From Macellibacteroides fermentans (GTDB lineage Bacteria; Bacteroidota; Bacteroidia; Bacteroidales; Tannerellaceae), in the NCBI RefSeq assembly GCF_013409575.1, contig NZ_JACCCY010000001.1:1112501-1176500 (forward strand): a stretch of DNA of 64,000 nt, in the 5' to 3' direction. Both the position numbers and the translations under genes were made by a program. Below are positions 1-9,600 of the stretch, in pieces. The notes beneath the pieces are model-generated. The model was not told where the DNA came from. It ran no database searches and worked only from the letters and a program-made list of their open reading frames with translations. Numbering within the stretch: the stretch's first letter is position 1; the number at the start of each line of letters is the position of its first letter.

Positions 1-1469
1 TGGATCCGGGATTGGGCGTAATCAATGGTGCTGTGGGTGACGCTTCGGCGGGAGGTACCCGTGTGGAATGGGCCATGCGTTCATATTTTGGCCGTATCAA
101 CCTGGGTTGGGCGGATAAGTATCTTCTCGAACTTAATATGCGTGCCGACGGTTCTTCCAGATTCCTGCCGGATCAGCGCTGGGGTTATTTCCCATCGGTT
201 TCTGCAGCATGGCGTATCGACCAGGAAGGTTTTATGAAAGAGCTTACCTCCACCTGGCTGGATAACCTCAAACTGCGCGTGTCTTACGGTTCACTGGGTA
301 ACAATGCCGTAGGTGGAAGCGACCAGAATGCAGGTAACTACAGTGCTTTGTCTACTTACTCGGTTACAAACTACATTCTGAATAATGCACTTGCCATGGG
401 TGTATCGCAGACGGCTATCGCCAATGCAGCTCTTACGTGGGAGTCTACCAAGATTATGGATATCGGTGTTGACTTTGGGTTCCTGAATGGCCGGATGAGC
501 GGTACACTGGATTATTTCCACAAAAAGACCGACGGTATCCTTATCGACCTTCCTGCTCCTGCAGTACATGGTAATGCCTCTATCCCCAAACAGAACAGCG
601 CGATCGTAGTTAACAAAGGTCTTGAATTAACATTGGGCTGGAGAGACAAGATAGGTGATTTCTCTTACGGTATAAACGGGAATGTTACTTGGTTGAAGAA
701 CGAAGTAACCAAGTTTAAGGGCGACGATTACTCATTGTCAGGATCCAGCATGATCAAGGAGGGTTTACCCATCAATACGCAGTATGTGCTGACAGTTGAC
801 CGCATTGTGCAGACCGACGAGGATGCTGCCTATGTACAAAAGATTGTGGATAATGCTCCGCTGGATGAACTTACAGGCAAACAGAAGAATCCGTTCGCTG
901 CCTACGGAAAACCGGAAAAGGGAGATGTACTGTATAAAGACCTCAACAACGACGGTTTGATTAATGACGACGACCGCACCACCATCGGTAACGGTCCGAA
1001 TCCCGACTTTACCTACGGTTTGAATCTTACTGCAGCTTACAAGGGAATAGACTTCTCTGTACTGTTCCAGGGAGTAAGCGGCATCCAAATGCTATACCGC
1101 GATACCTATTACACGCCAACCGTACGTTTGGGCTATCAGATAAATCAGGATATTGTGGACGGAAGATGGACCGAAGGCCGTACAGACGCAACCTTCCCCC
1201 GTTTGTTGCATTACTCCAATTCTCGTAACACTCAAAACAGCGACTTGTGGATACAGGACAAATCATACCTCAAGATCAAAAACATCCAGTTGGGTTACAC
1301 CCTTCCTAAAAGCTGGTTAAGCAGACTTGATATCGAGCGGGTACGTATCTACGGTAGTTTGGAGAACTTCTTCACCTTTACAGATTACAAAGGAATGGAC
1401 CCGGAAGTTTCAAACACAAACTATCCAACTATGAAGCAGGCTGTTATTGGATTAAATTTATCATTTTAA
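1..1469 (+). CDS. SusC/RagA-family TonB-linked outer-membrane porin, 3' part
   Basis: This is the C-terminal ~488 residues of a SusC-type beta-barrel transporter. The reading frame is open from base 3, so the true start lies outside the window; an internal TTG at 12 is not the start. The SusC barrel signature is visible: repeated strands of the NLTAAYKGIDFSVLFQG type, the LENFFTFTDYKGMDPE region, and a C-terminal strand ending in an aromatic (LNLSF). SusC proteins import oligosaccharides through the outer membrane with TonB energy, capped by a SusD lipoprotein. The partner susD starts 12 bp downstream, as usual for these operons. Substrate cannot be read from the barrel. The lyase and GH88 genes downstream suggest a uronic-acid glycan. 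Confidence 0.93.
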   Translation, partial: DPGLGVINGAVGDASAGGTRVEWAMRSYFGRINLGWADKYLLELNMRADGSSRFLPDQRWGYFPSVSAAWRIDQEGFMKELTSTWLDNLKLRVSYGSLGNNAVGGSDQNAGNYSALSTYSVTNYILNNALAMGVSQTAIANAALTWESTKIMDIGVDFGFLNGRMSGTLDYFHKKTDGILIDLPAPAVHGNASIPKQNSAIVVNKGLELTLGWRDKIGDFSYGINGNVTWLKNEVTKFKGDDYSLSGSSMIKEGLPINTQYVLTVDRIVQTDEDAAYVQKIVDNAPLDELTGKQKNPFAAYGKPEKGDVLYKDLNNDGLINDDDRTTIGNGPNPDFTYGLNLTAAYKGIDFSVLFQGVSGIQMLYRDTYYTPTVRLGYQINQDIVDGRWTEGRTDATFPRLLHYSNSRNTQNSDLWIQDKSYLKIKNIQLGYTLPKSWLSRLDIERVRIYGSLENFFTFTDYKGMDPEVSNTNYPTMKQAVIGLNLSF

Positions 1470-1481
1470 GAGGAAACAATT

Positions 1482-3209
1482 ATGAAAAGATATAAAGAAA
1501 TATTGGTGTCGATGGCATCGCTACTATTACTTGGCGGATGTTATGATTTGGATAGATATCCATACGACCAGGTGAGTTCGGGTACTTTCTGGAAAACCGA
1601 GAGTCAGGCTAAACAAGGTATGATGGGTGTATACAATGTGATGAAAAGTGAGAATGCCTTCGGTACGGTATATGGCCTCGACTGCCTTTCAGATTTAGGA
1701 GTTGGGTACGACGATCCGGGGTATGTAAACGTGTACCTTGGAACCTACACCGCCAGAACGGGACAGATCGTGAACCGCTGGCAGACCCTGTACGACGGCG
1801 TGGTAAGAGCCAATACCGTGATTCAGAACATCGCCAGTGTAGAAACAACAGACGATATCAAGAATCAATACATTGCTGAAGCTAAATTCATGCGTGCGTT
1901 GTACTACTCTACCTTGATGAACTTCTTCGGCGGTGTGCCATTGTACGACGAAACACTTATTGTAGATAAGGACTTCAACAACATGATGGAGCCACGTGCC
2001 ACACTGGAAGCTACCCGCAATTTTATTCTGGCAGACCTGGATGCAGCCATTGCTTCGTTGCCGGTTAAATGGGATAATTCCAATTACGGCAGAGCCACCA
2101 AAGGGGCTGCCTATGCATTGAAAGGAAAGGTTTTACTGTTCGACAAGCAATATGCTGCGTCTGCTGCAAACTTCGAAGAGATTGTAAACGACCCTACGGG
2201 CAAAGGATACGGCTATGCCTTGTATGCAAGCTATGAAGATCTGTTTAAACCAACGGGCGACCAGAGCAGCGAGATGATCTTTGCCATCCAGAATTCGGGT
2301 GGAGTTGGTCTGGATTACGGTATGCCTATGACTTTCTATATGGGTTCACGCTCCTCTTTTGGCAGTTGCTGGAATAACGTGATGGCTTCTACCGACCTGG
2401 CGGATATGTACGAATACAAAGACGGACGCCCTTTCAACTGGAACGAGATTGTTCCCGGATTCAACGAAAGCGCTACCGTAAAGGATAAAACATTCCGTGC
2501 AACTTTGTCGGCCGACAAGAAAACGGTGGTTGCCTATCCCCAGAGCAAGGAGTTGTTGCTTGAAATGTACAAACAACGCGACCCACGTATGAACATCAGT
2601 CTTATCCTGCCGTATACCAACTACAAAGGCTGGGTGTCTAACGCCCGTAAGGACTGCGAATTTGTGGTTGCTGTAGGTACAAACGAATCCAATGGATTTA
2701 TCCGCAACAACAAACAATGGGATTCGTATCTGTGGCGTAAGTTCGTTGCAGAGTACAATATGGACGGCGGTATAAACAACCGTGCCCACACGCCCATCAA
2801 CTTCCCGCTTATCCGTTATGCAGACGTGTTGCTGATGTTGGCCGAATGTTATAACGAAACAGGCAAACAAGCCGAAGCCGTAGCTCTGATCAACCAGGTT
2901 CGTCAGCGTCCTTCCGTTAACCTGGCAGCCCTCAACAGCGGTCCGTCCTGGTTGGAAGCCAGAACCAAAGAGCAGGTATTCCAACGCATCAAACAAGAAC
3001 GTGCCGTTGAACTTGCCGGAGAAGGACACCGTTTCGACGATCTGCGCCGCTGGGGATTATTGATGACGCTTTCAAACAAAGAAGAGTACGGATTTACAGG
3101 TAAACGATATTTCACAAGAGTAGTTACCGAACGTGATTATCTATGGCCTATACCGGCAACTGAAATTGAAAAGAATGAAGCACTCACACAAAATCCGGGT
3201 TGGGATTGA
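1482..3209 (+). CDS. SusD/RagB-family glycan-binding lipoprotein
   Basis: A 575-residue protein with a lipoprotein signal (LLLLGGC, Cys20), followed by the YDLDRYP start and the FWKTESQA segment typical of the RagB/SusD N-terminus. The C-terminus carries the family's RIKQERAVELAGEGHRFDDLRRW block and ends in QNPGW. SusD proteins sit on the outer face of the outer membrane and deliver oligosaccharides to their SusC partner. It begins 12 bp after susC with an RBS-like AGAGGAAACA, so it is co-transcribed. A strong terminator follows at 3251, so the lyase gene probably has its own promoter or depends on read-through. Confidence 0.95.
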   Translation: MKRYKEILVSMASLLLLGGCYDLDRYPYDQVSSGTFWKTESQAKQGMMGVYNVMKSENAFGTVYGLDCLSDLGVGYDDPGYVNVYLGTYTARTGQIVNRWQTLYDGVVRANTVIQNIASVETTDDIKNQYIAEAKFMRALYYSTLMNFFGGVPLYDETLIVDKDFNNMMEPRATLEATRNFILADLDAAIASLPVKWDNSNYGRATKGAAYALKGKVLLFDKQYAASAANFEEIVNDPTGKGYGYALYASYEDLFKPTGDQSSEMIFAIQNSGGVGLDYGMPMTFYMGSRSSFGSCWNNVMASTDLADMYEYKDGRPFNWNEIVPGFNESATVKDKTFRATLSADKKTVVAYPQSKELLLEMYKQRDPRMNISLILPYTNYKGWVSNARKDCEFVVAVGTNESNGFIRNNKQWDSYLWRKFVAEYNMDGGINNRAHTPINFPLIRYADVLLMLAECYNETGKQAEAVALINQVRQRPSVNLAALNSGPSWLEARTKEQVFQRIKQERAVELAGEGHRFDDLRRWGLLMTLSNKEEYGFTGKRYFTRVVTERDYLWPIPATEIEKNEALTQNPGWD

Positions 3210-3250
3210 TCTGATGTAGTAACATAATGGATAACACTTAAAATAATAGA

Positions 3251-3281
3251 AGGGCAGACCTCACTTTTGTCTGCCCTTTTT
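3251..3281 (+). terminator. Rho-independent terminator after susD
   Basis: A perfect 9-bp inverted repeat, AGGGCAGAC / GTCTGCCCT, with a 9-nt loop is followed by five T residues. It lies 41 bp after the susD stop and separates susCD from the enzyme genes. Confidence 0.9.
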
Positions 3282-3355
3282 GATTATCTTAGATGCAGGA
3301 TTAGTTTCATATGCTTACATGACACAAACATGCAAACCACATTATAATATTGAAT

Positions 3356-5293
3356 ATGAATACATTACTTAAAATCTTCACATGCTGCCTCCTCGCCATC
3401 GTATGCCTTCCGGGGTTTGCCTATACGGAGCGTAACTTATTACAGAAAGAGGGCGATCTGGACAAAGTAAAGGCCTCGCTGGTCATGGATCAGAAATGGG
3501 TTCCCTACCCTGCCTATGCCGACAGAGCCGGATGGGATAAGTTGCTGGGATCCAACAAAGATGCTATAATCGCCCGGGGAGAGAAACTGCTCGACTATCA
3601 ATGGCAGGTGGTTAAGGCAACCGATTACCTCGAGTACGAAAGGAGCGGCAACCGAAAGATCATGGAAGATCCATTTGGAAAAAATAACGGAGCCATCGCC
3701 GATTTAATGATGGCCGAGCTGGCAGAAGGAAAAGGACGCTTTATCGATCAGCTGATAAACGGTGTTTTCCAATCCTGCGAAATGACATCCTGGGTACTGT
3801 CGGCCCACCTCGGATCGCAGGGAGCACAGTTGTCTCATCGTTCGCTGCCCGACTACAAAGAACATATAATCGACCTTACTGCAGGCGATATGGGCTCTTT
3901 GCTGTCGTGGACCTATTACTTCTTTAACAAGGAATTCGACAAGGTGGATCCGGTTATCTCCCAGCGTCTGCGCAAGGAGCTGCAGGAGCGCATCCTGGAT
4001 ACCTATATGAATGTGGACCGTTTCTGGTGGATGGCGTTCAACCTGCAGCCGGGCGGTATGGTAAACAACTGGAATCCCTGGTGTAACTTCAATGCGCTGC
4101 AATGCTTCATGCTGCTGGAAAACGACAAGGACGTATTGGCCAAAGCGGTGTGGCGCAGTATGACGTCGGTAGATAAGTTTATCAATTACACCCACGAAGA
4201 CGGAGCCTGCGAAGAGGGTCCCTCCTACTGGGGGCACGCAGCCGGTAAGATGTACGACTACCTGCAGATGCTGTACGACGGCACCGGAGGTAAAATATCT
4301 ATTTTCGACCAACCCATGATAAAGAATATGGGCGAGTACATTGTACGCTCGTACGTCGGCAACGGATGGGTGGTTAACTTTGCAGACGCTTCGGCCAAAG
4401 GCGGAGGCGATGCACAAATAATCTACCGCTACGGAAAAGCGGTGAACAGCCCGCTGATGAAGCAATACGCCGCCTTCCTTCAAAAACAGGGAAGCAGCAG
4501 CTTATCTTCCGGTCGGGATATCTTCCGCACCTTGCAAAGTGTTCTGTATGCAAACGAAATGGCGCAGGAAAAGGCCAGTTATCAGGTTCCTGCCTACACC
4601 TGGTATCCCGAAACCGAATTCTGCTACATGAGCAATAAGAAAGGGCTCTTCTTTGCATCCAAGGGAGGATACAACAACGAAAGTCATAATCACAACGATG
4701 CGGGCACATTCTCGTTGTACCAGAACACCACTCCTGTCTTTATCGATGCAGGTGTGGGCACCTACACCCGTCAGACCTTCAGCAGCGAGCGGTACTCCAT
4801 CTGGACCATGCAAAGCAACTACCATAACCTGCCGATGATCAACGGAGTGCCTCAATCCTTCGGCGCACAGTACAAAGCAACCCGGGTGCAATTCAACCCC
4901 CGTAAGAACACCTTCTCGGCAGATATCGCTTCGGCCTACCCGTCGCAAAGCGAGGTAAAATCGTGGGTAAGATCTTACACCCTGTCGGATGCCGGCTTAC
5001 GAATCGAAGATGCCTTTACATTAAACAAGATAGTCGCCCCTAATCAGGTCAACTTCTTAACCTGGGGAAATGTCGACCTGTCGGCTCCGGGCGAGGTACT
5101 TATCAACGTGAATGGCGAAAAGATGAAACTGGTATACGACAAACAGGCATTCTCTGCTGCGAAAGAGGTTATCGAACTTACGGATCCCAGATTATCTAAT
5201 GTATGGGGAAAGGAAATCTACCGTATCTCGCTGAATGCCAAAAACAGCTCCCTGAAAGGAAAGTATGTCTTTACCATTCAACCCGTAAAATAA
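3356..5293 (+). CDS. Heparinase II/III-family polysaccharide lyase
   Basis: A 645-residue secreted enzyme. The ATG at 3356 is preferred over an upstream TTG at 3350 because it gives a clean signal peptide (TLLKIFTCCLLAIVCLPGFAY). An all-alpha toroid with NWNPWCNFNALQ and EDGACEEGPSYWGHAAG is followed near residue 440 by the hallmark heparinase II/III motif NNESHNHNDAGTFSLY, then a beta-sandwich. Such enzymes cleave uronic-acid-containing glycans by beta-elimination in the periplasm, leaving unsaturated ends. The GH88 gene starts 20 bp downstream, which fits sequential action on those ends. It could belong to PL33 or a related PL family; the exact family and substrate are not decidable by eye. 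Confidence 0.88.
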   Translation: MNTLLKIFTCCLLAIVCLPGFAYTERNLLQKEGDLDKVKASLVMDQKWVPYPAYADRAGWDKLLGSNKDAIIARGEKLLDYQWQVVKATDYLEYERSGNRKIMEDPFGKNNGAIADLMMAELAEGKGRFIDQLINGVFQSCEMTSWVLSAHLGSQGAQLSHRSLPDYKEHIIDLTAGDMGSLLSWTYYFFNKEFDKVDPVISQRLRKELQERILDTYMNVDRFWWMAFNLQPGGMVNNWNPWCNFNALQCFMLLENDKDVLAKAVWRSMTSVDKFINYTHEDGACEEGPSYWGHAAGKMYDYLQMLYDGTGGKISIFDQPMIKNMGEYIVRSYVGNGWVVNFADASAKGGGDAQIIYRYGKAVNSPLMKQYAAFLQKQGSSSLSSGRDIFRTLQSVLYANEMAQEKASYQVPAYTWYPETEFCYMSNKKGLFFASKGGYNNESHNHNDAGTFSLYQNTTPVFIDAGVGTYTRQTFSSERYSIWTMQSNYHNLPMINGVPQSFGAQYKATRVQFNPRKNTFSADIASAYPSQSEVKSWVRSYTLSDAGLRIEDAFTLNKIVAPNQVNFLTWGNVDLSAPGEVLINVNGEKMKLVYDKQAFSAAKEVIELTDPRLSNVWGKEIYRISLNAKNSSLKGKYVFTIQPVK

Positions 5294-5313
5294 CAAAACA
5301 CAAATTTGAATAC

Positions 5314-6516
5314 ATGAAACAAACGATTGCACTTGCATGCATGGCTTTGCTCTCTGCCTGCGTAGGAACAAAGCCTGCTAAAACTAATTTCCTGGACGAA
5401 AACATTGCTTTTGTCCACGCCCAGATAGGTAACGAAATCAAAACCATCGAAGCAAGCGGAAAGATTCTGAATCCGGTGACCATCAAACCGGACAGCTCGG
5501 TATTTTATTGTAACTTTTCCGACTGGAGAAGCGGTTTCTTCCCCGGTTCGGTATGGTACCTGTACGAGCTGACAGGAGATACCGCCCTGCTGCCATTGGC
5601 AAAGAAATATACGATGGCCATCGAGGAGGCCAAGAACCTTACCTGGCATCACGATGTGGGATTTATCGTTGAATGCAGCTTTGGAAACGGACTCCGCCTC
5701 ACGGGCGATTCTGTATACAAAGAGGTGGTTATCCAGGCAGCCCGTTCGCTGTCTACCCGCTTCCGCGAAGTACCGGGTATCATCCAGTCGTGGAATGTGG
5801 AACGCGGTTGGCAATCGGAACGCGGTTGGCAGTGCCCGGTTATTGTGGACAACCTGATGAATCTGGAGCTGTTGTTTAATGCCACCCGGCTTACCGGCGA
5901 CTCCACCTTTTACAAGATTGCCGTTTCACATGCCGACCGTACCATGGCTGAGCAATTCAGACCGGACGGAAGTTGCTACCATGTGATTGATTATGACATG
6001 AAGACCGGAGCAGTAAGAAACCGTCACACCGCACAGGGATATTCGCACGAATCGGCCTGGAGCCGGGGACAAGCCTGGGCAATCTACGGATATACGGTAT
6101 GCTATCGCGAGACTGGCGACCGTAAATACATAGACCAGGCCATCAAGACCTTCAACTTCATGAAGAATCACAAAAGCATGCCCAAAGATCTTATTCCCTA
6201 CTGGGACATGGATGCACCGGGCATTCCCAACGAACCGAGAGACGCCTCTTCGGCTTCGTGCATCGCCTCGGCCTTGTACGAAATCAGTACGATGGATGTA
6301 GATAACGCCGCTTCCTACAAGAGCTATGCCGATAGTATTATGACCTCTCTGGCTTCGCCTGCCTACCGGGCGGTATTGGGCGAAAACAAAAACTTTGTGC
6401 TGATGCACTCCGTTGGAAGTATCCCCCACAACTCGGAGATAGACGTTCCATTAAATTACGCCGATTACTATTTTATTGAAGCCCTTAAACGCAAAAAGGA
6501 CTTATCAAACCAATAA
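5314..6516 (+). CDS. GH88 unsaturated glucuronyl hydrolase (lipoprotein)
   Basis: A 400-residue enzyme. The ATG at 5314 gives a lipoprotein signal (ACMALLSAC), unlike the longer upstream frame that overlaps the lyase gene. The two catalytic aspartates of the family are recognisable: Asp114 in WHHDVGF and Asp179 in PVIVDNLMNLELL. GH88 enzymes remove the 4,5-unsaturated uronic acid left by polysaccharide lyases, matching the preceding gene. An oddity: residues around 163-173 read VERGWQSERGWQ because of an 18-bp tandem duplication (15-bp identical cores at 5799-5813 and 5817-5831). The insert lies just before the second catalytic Asp, and the frame stays open. Confidence 0.93.
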   Translation: MKQTIALACMALLSACVGTKPAKTNFLDENIAFVHAQIGNEIKTIEASGKILNPVTIKPDSSVFYCNFSDWRSGFFPGSVWYLYELTGDTALLPLAKKYTMAIEEAKNLTWHHDVGFIVECSFGNGLRLTGDSVYKEVVIQAARSLSTRFREVPGIIQSWNVERGWQSERGWQCPVIVDNLMNLELLFNATRLTGDSTFYKIAVSHADRTMAEQFRPDGSCYHVIDYDMKTGAVRNRHTAQGYSHESAWSRGQAWAIYGYTVCYRETGDRKYIDQAIKTFNFMKNHKSMPKDLIPYWDMDAPGIPNEPRDASSASCIASALYEISTMDVDNAASYKSYADSIMTSLASPAYRAVLGENKNFVLMHSVGSIPHNSEIDVPLNYADYYFIEALKRKKDLSNQ

Positions 6517-6554
6517 AATAAGACTACTTACTAACAAACCGATTCCAAAAGTAA

Positions 6555-6585
6555 GGGTGCCCCAACAAACCGGGGCACCCTTTTT
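6555..6585 (+). terminator. Terminator after the GH88 gene
   Basis: A perfect 9-bp stem, GGGTGCCCC / GGGGCACCC, is followed by TTTTT. It closes the rightward polysaccharide-utilization transcript just before the convergent regulator gene ends at 6629. Confidence 0.9.
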
Positions 6586-6628
6586 ATTTCAACCTGTACA
6601 GGCAGGTCTGTATGGTTTCAAGCAATTA

Positions 6629-9600
6629 TTACTGCTTGTCTTCCTTCTTTCTGTAATCGGCCGGGGTAATATTGAACTGGGCCTTAAAGCAACGGCTGAA
6701 GTACCGCGGAGAACCAAATCCCAGCTGGTCGGATATCTCGGCAATCTGCATATCCGGATTACTCTTCAGCATCTGCGCCGCCCGTTTCAATTTGTAATTC
6801 AGCACAAAGTCGTTGGGAGTCATCCCCGTCAGCGCCTTGAACTTGGCAAACAACGAACTGCGGCTTAAGCCCAGCTCCTTGGCCAGCAGATTCATATCAA
6901 ACTCCATGTTATCAATGTTATCCGATATAATCTGACTCACCGTATCCAGAAAACGCTGGTCAATGGGATTGTTGGCAAGCTCCATTGTTTCGAAATTCTG
7001 CTGTCTGGTAAACTTCTTCTGAAGTATGATACGGTTCCGCACCAGGTTGTTGCACCGTGCCACCAGCACCTTCGCATTGAAAGGCTTACCAATGTAATCG
7101 TCGGCGCCCCGCTGCAACCCCTCTATACTTTGATCCGAGGTAGTAAGCGCTGTAAGCAGCACCACCGGAATATGGCAAAGGTCAAAGTTGTTTTTAATCC
7201 TCACGCACATCTCCGTACCGGTCATCTCCGGCATCATGATATCACTCAGCACAATATCCGGTTTCTCATCCATAGCCATCTGCAACCCCTCCTTGCCGTT
7301 GCGGGCCACCACAACGCGGTACAAACCGGTAAACAACGACGTAAGTATCTGCAACAGCTCATCGTTATCCTCCACAATCAACATCGTGCGAAGCTCACCG
7401 TCGGCTTCATCGGATTGGCCGGCAGCCGTAAGATCGTCCGCCAAAGCCTCCCGGTCCCATACAACCGGAGCCGGCTGGGTAACCTGGTCCCTTGCATCCG
7501 TCGAAATCTCATTATCGGAAAAATGATCCGCCCCCTTGGGCAACCTCACAATAAAGATGCTTCCGTAGCCCGGTCTGCTCTCGGCCGTCACCACTCCATG
7601 ATGCAATTCGATGATACTCTTTGCCAATGAAAGTCCGATTCCCGTTCCGGGTGAAGTCTTGGCCTCGTACCTTCCGCTTTCACTCTGGTAAAAGCGGTCG
7701 AATATCCTGGACAACTCCTCTTTGTTTATCCCCACCCCGCTGTCTATCACCTTCACAACGATCTCGCCGTCGGTCTCCTCCATCACCACCTCGATGGTAC
7801 CATTCTGTTTTGTAAACTTAAACGCATTGTTAAGCAGGTTGTAGAACACCTTTTGCAGTTGGTTGGCGTCGTACCAGCACAGGATGGAATCGGCGGGCGA
7901 CTGAAAACGATAATCAATATTTTTCTTAACGGCATACTCGTTAAACGACAGATATATATCCTTTACAAAACCCACCAGATTCTGTTCGGAAACCTTCAAC
8001 GTGATATGCCCCAGCTCCAGTTTGCGGAAATCCAGCAGTTCGCTGATAAGCGAGAGCATCTGGCTCGCATTCTTATAGATCTTAAGAAGTTTGCCGTAAA
8101 CCGTAGGCGCCAGGCTGCCTCCCTGCAGAAGTAATTCAATCTGAGCGATAATCAACGTAAGCGGCGTACGGAACTCGTGGGAAATATTGGAGAAAAACTG
8201 AAGCTTGGCCTGGTTAAGCTCCTCAATCCGGTCCTTCTCCTTTCGTTCATAATCGAGGGAGGTGCGCAACACCAGCTGCGCATGTTTAAAGCGGTAGAAA
8301 ACAATCAGAACAGCCGCTATCAGCAACAGATACAGTGTATAGGCCAGCGGAGTAGCGTAGAAAGGCGACTTTACGATAATCTCCATTTCGATGGACTTTG
8401 GCAACACCGACGGATCGTACTCCTTCTCGCGTACATGCAAAACGTACCGGCCGGGAGCTAAGTTCGTGTAGGTAATCTCTCGGTTGGTATTGGCAATCCA
8501 TTGATCGCTGTTGCCCTCCAGGCGATACTCGTAGGTAGCCCTGTTGAGCGTACTGATGTAATTATTAGAGGCAAACGTAATGGTAACGTTGTTCTGGTTA
8601 TGCTTGAGCACAATCTTTTTAAGGTAGGGAAAAGACTCGTGGATGGATTTGATTTTACCCAAAGGGTGAATCAGCTCATTATTAACGTATAACTCCGAAA
8701 AGTACAACCGATAGTCTTTGGAAGCCGCAAACAACGCCTCCTCATAAAAAGAGGTAGCTCCGTCGGTTCCACCAACAAACACCTCGTCGTTGCGGCACAC
8801 CAGCATACCACATCCGTCGTTTATGGCAGAGATGGGAAGCGCCGTACCCAGTTCGGCCGCCCTCAGCGTTTTACGTTCAGGATAAAGGAACGACAGCCCT
8901 TTATCGCCCGAGATAATCAGGTAGCCCTGGTTGGACTGCACAATGTCGTAACAATAATTACTCTGCAGCAGGTCGTTATCGGTCGCGTATCGCGTAAAGG
9001 TATCGGTTTCCCGGTTCAGAGAAAAAACCCCTCCTCCGTGCGTACCGAAAAACATACGCCCGTTACGATCTACAAACACCTTGGTAATACCAAAGCGCCC
9101 CAGTCCCTTCTCGTTGTTCCGATAGACGGTCTGATCCTGCTCGTTCTTCAGATTAATACGCTGTATTCCTGCAGACTGGCCTATCCATATATTATCCTTA
9201 CCGTCTATGGCAAAAGTTATTCCGTTGTAGTTTACGTCCGAATCAAACAGGGAAGTCAGCTCCTCCGTATCCAGATTCATTTTTAAAATCCCTTTACGGG
9301 TAAGCATAATAAGGTATGTATCATTGTAAAGAGCCACCTGGTTCACAACATTTCCCGCCTTTTCGCGAAATACAGCACTTACTTCGTTCAGGTTACGGAA
9401 GGTTCTTTTAGTGATATCGTACACAGACAGACCTCCGGTATGCGTACCGATATACAATTTATTACGCCCGGCACTATAACAGATGCTTTTTAAATTATTG
9501 TGGGCGATACTGTTTTCACCCTCATCCGCCTTGTAATAGGTGAACCGCTTGGTTTTACGGTCAAAGAAGTTCAACCCGCCCCCTTCGGTGCACATCCATA

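Noticed and set aside
2346-3029. A 227-codon minus-strand frame inside susD
   Set aside because: It is antisense to a well-supported SusD gene, with no recognisable protein family and no promoter.
3704-4483. A 259-codon minus-strand frame inside the lyase gene
   Set aside because: It mirrors a conserved enzyme on the other strand; its amino acid make-up is a codon-bias shadow.
6555-6868. Frames opposite and around the HTCS 3' end, for example 6476-6868 on the plus strand
   Set aside because: They run antisense to the AraC domain of the HTCS and cross a strong terminator; no domain or RBS supports them.
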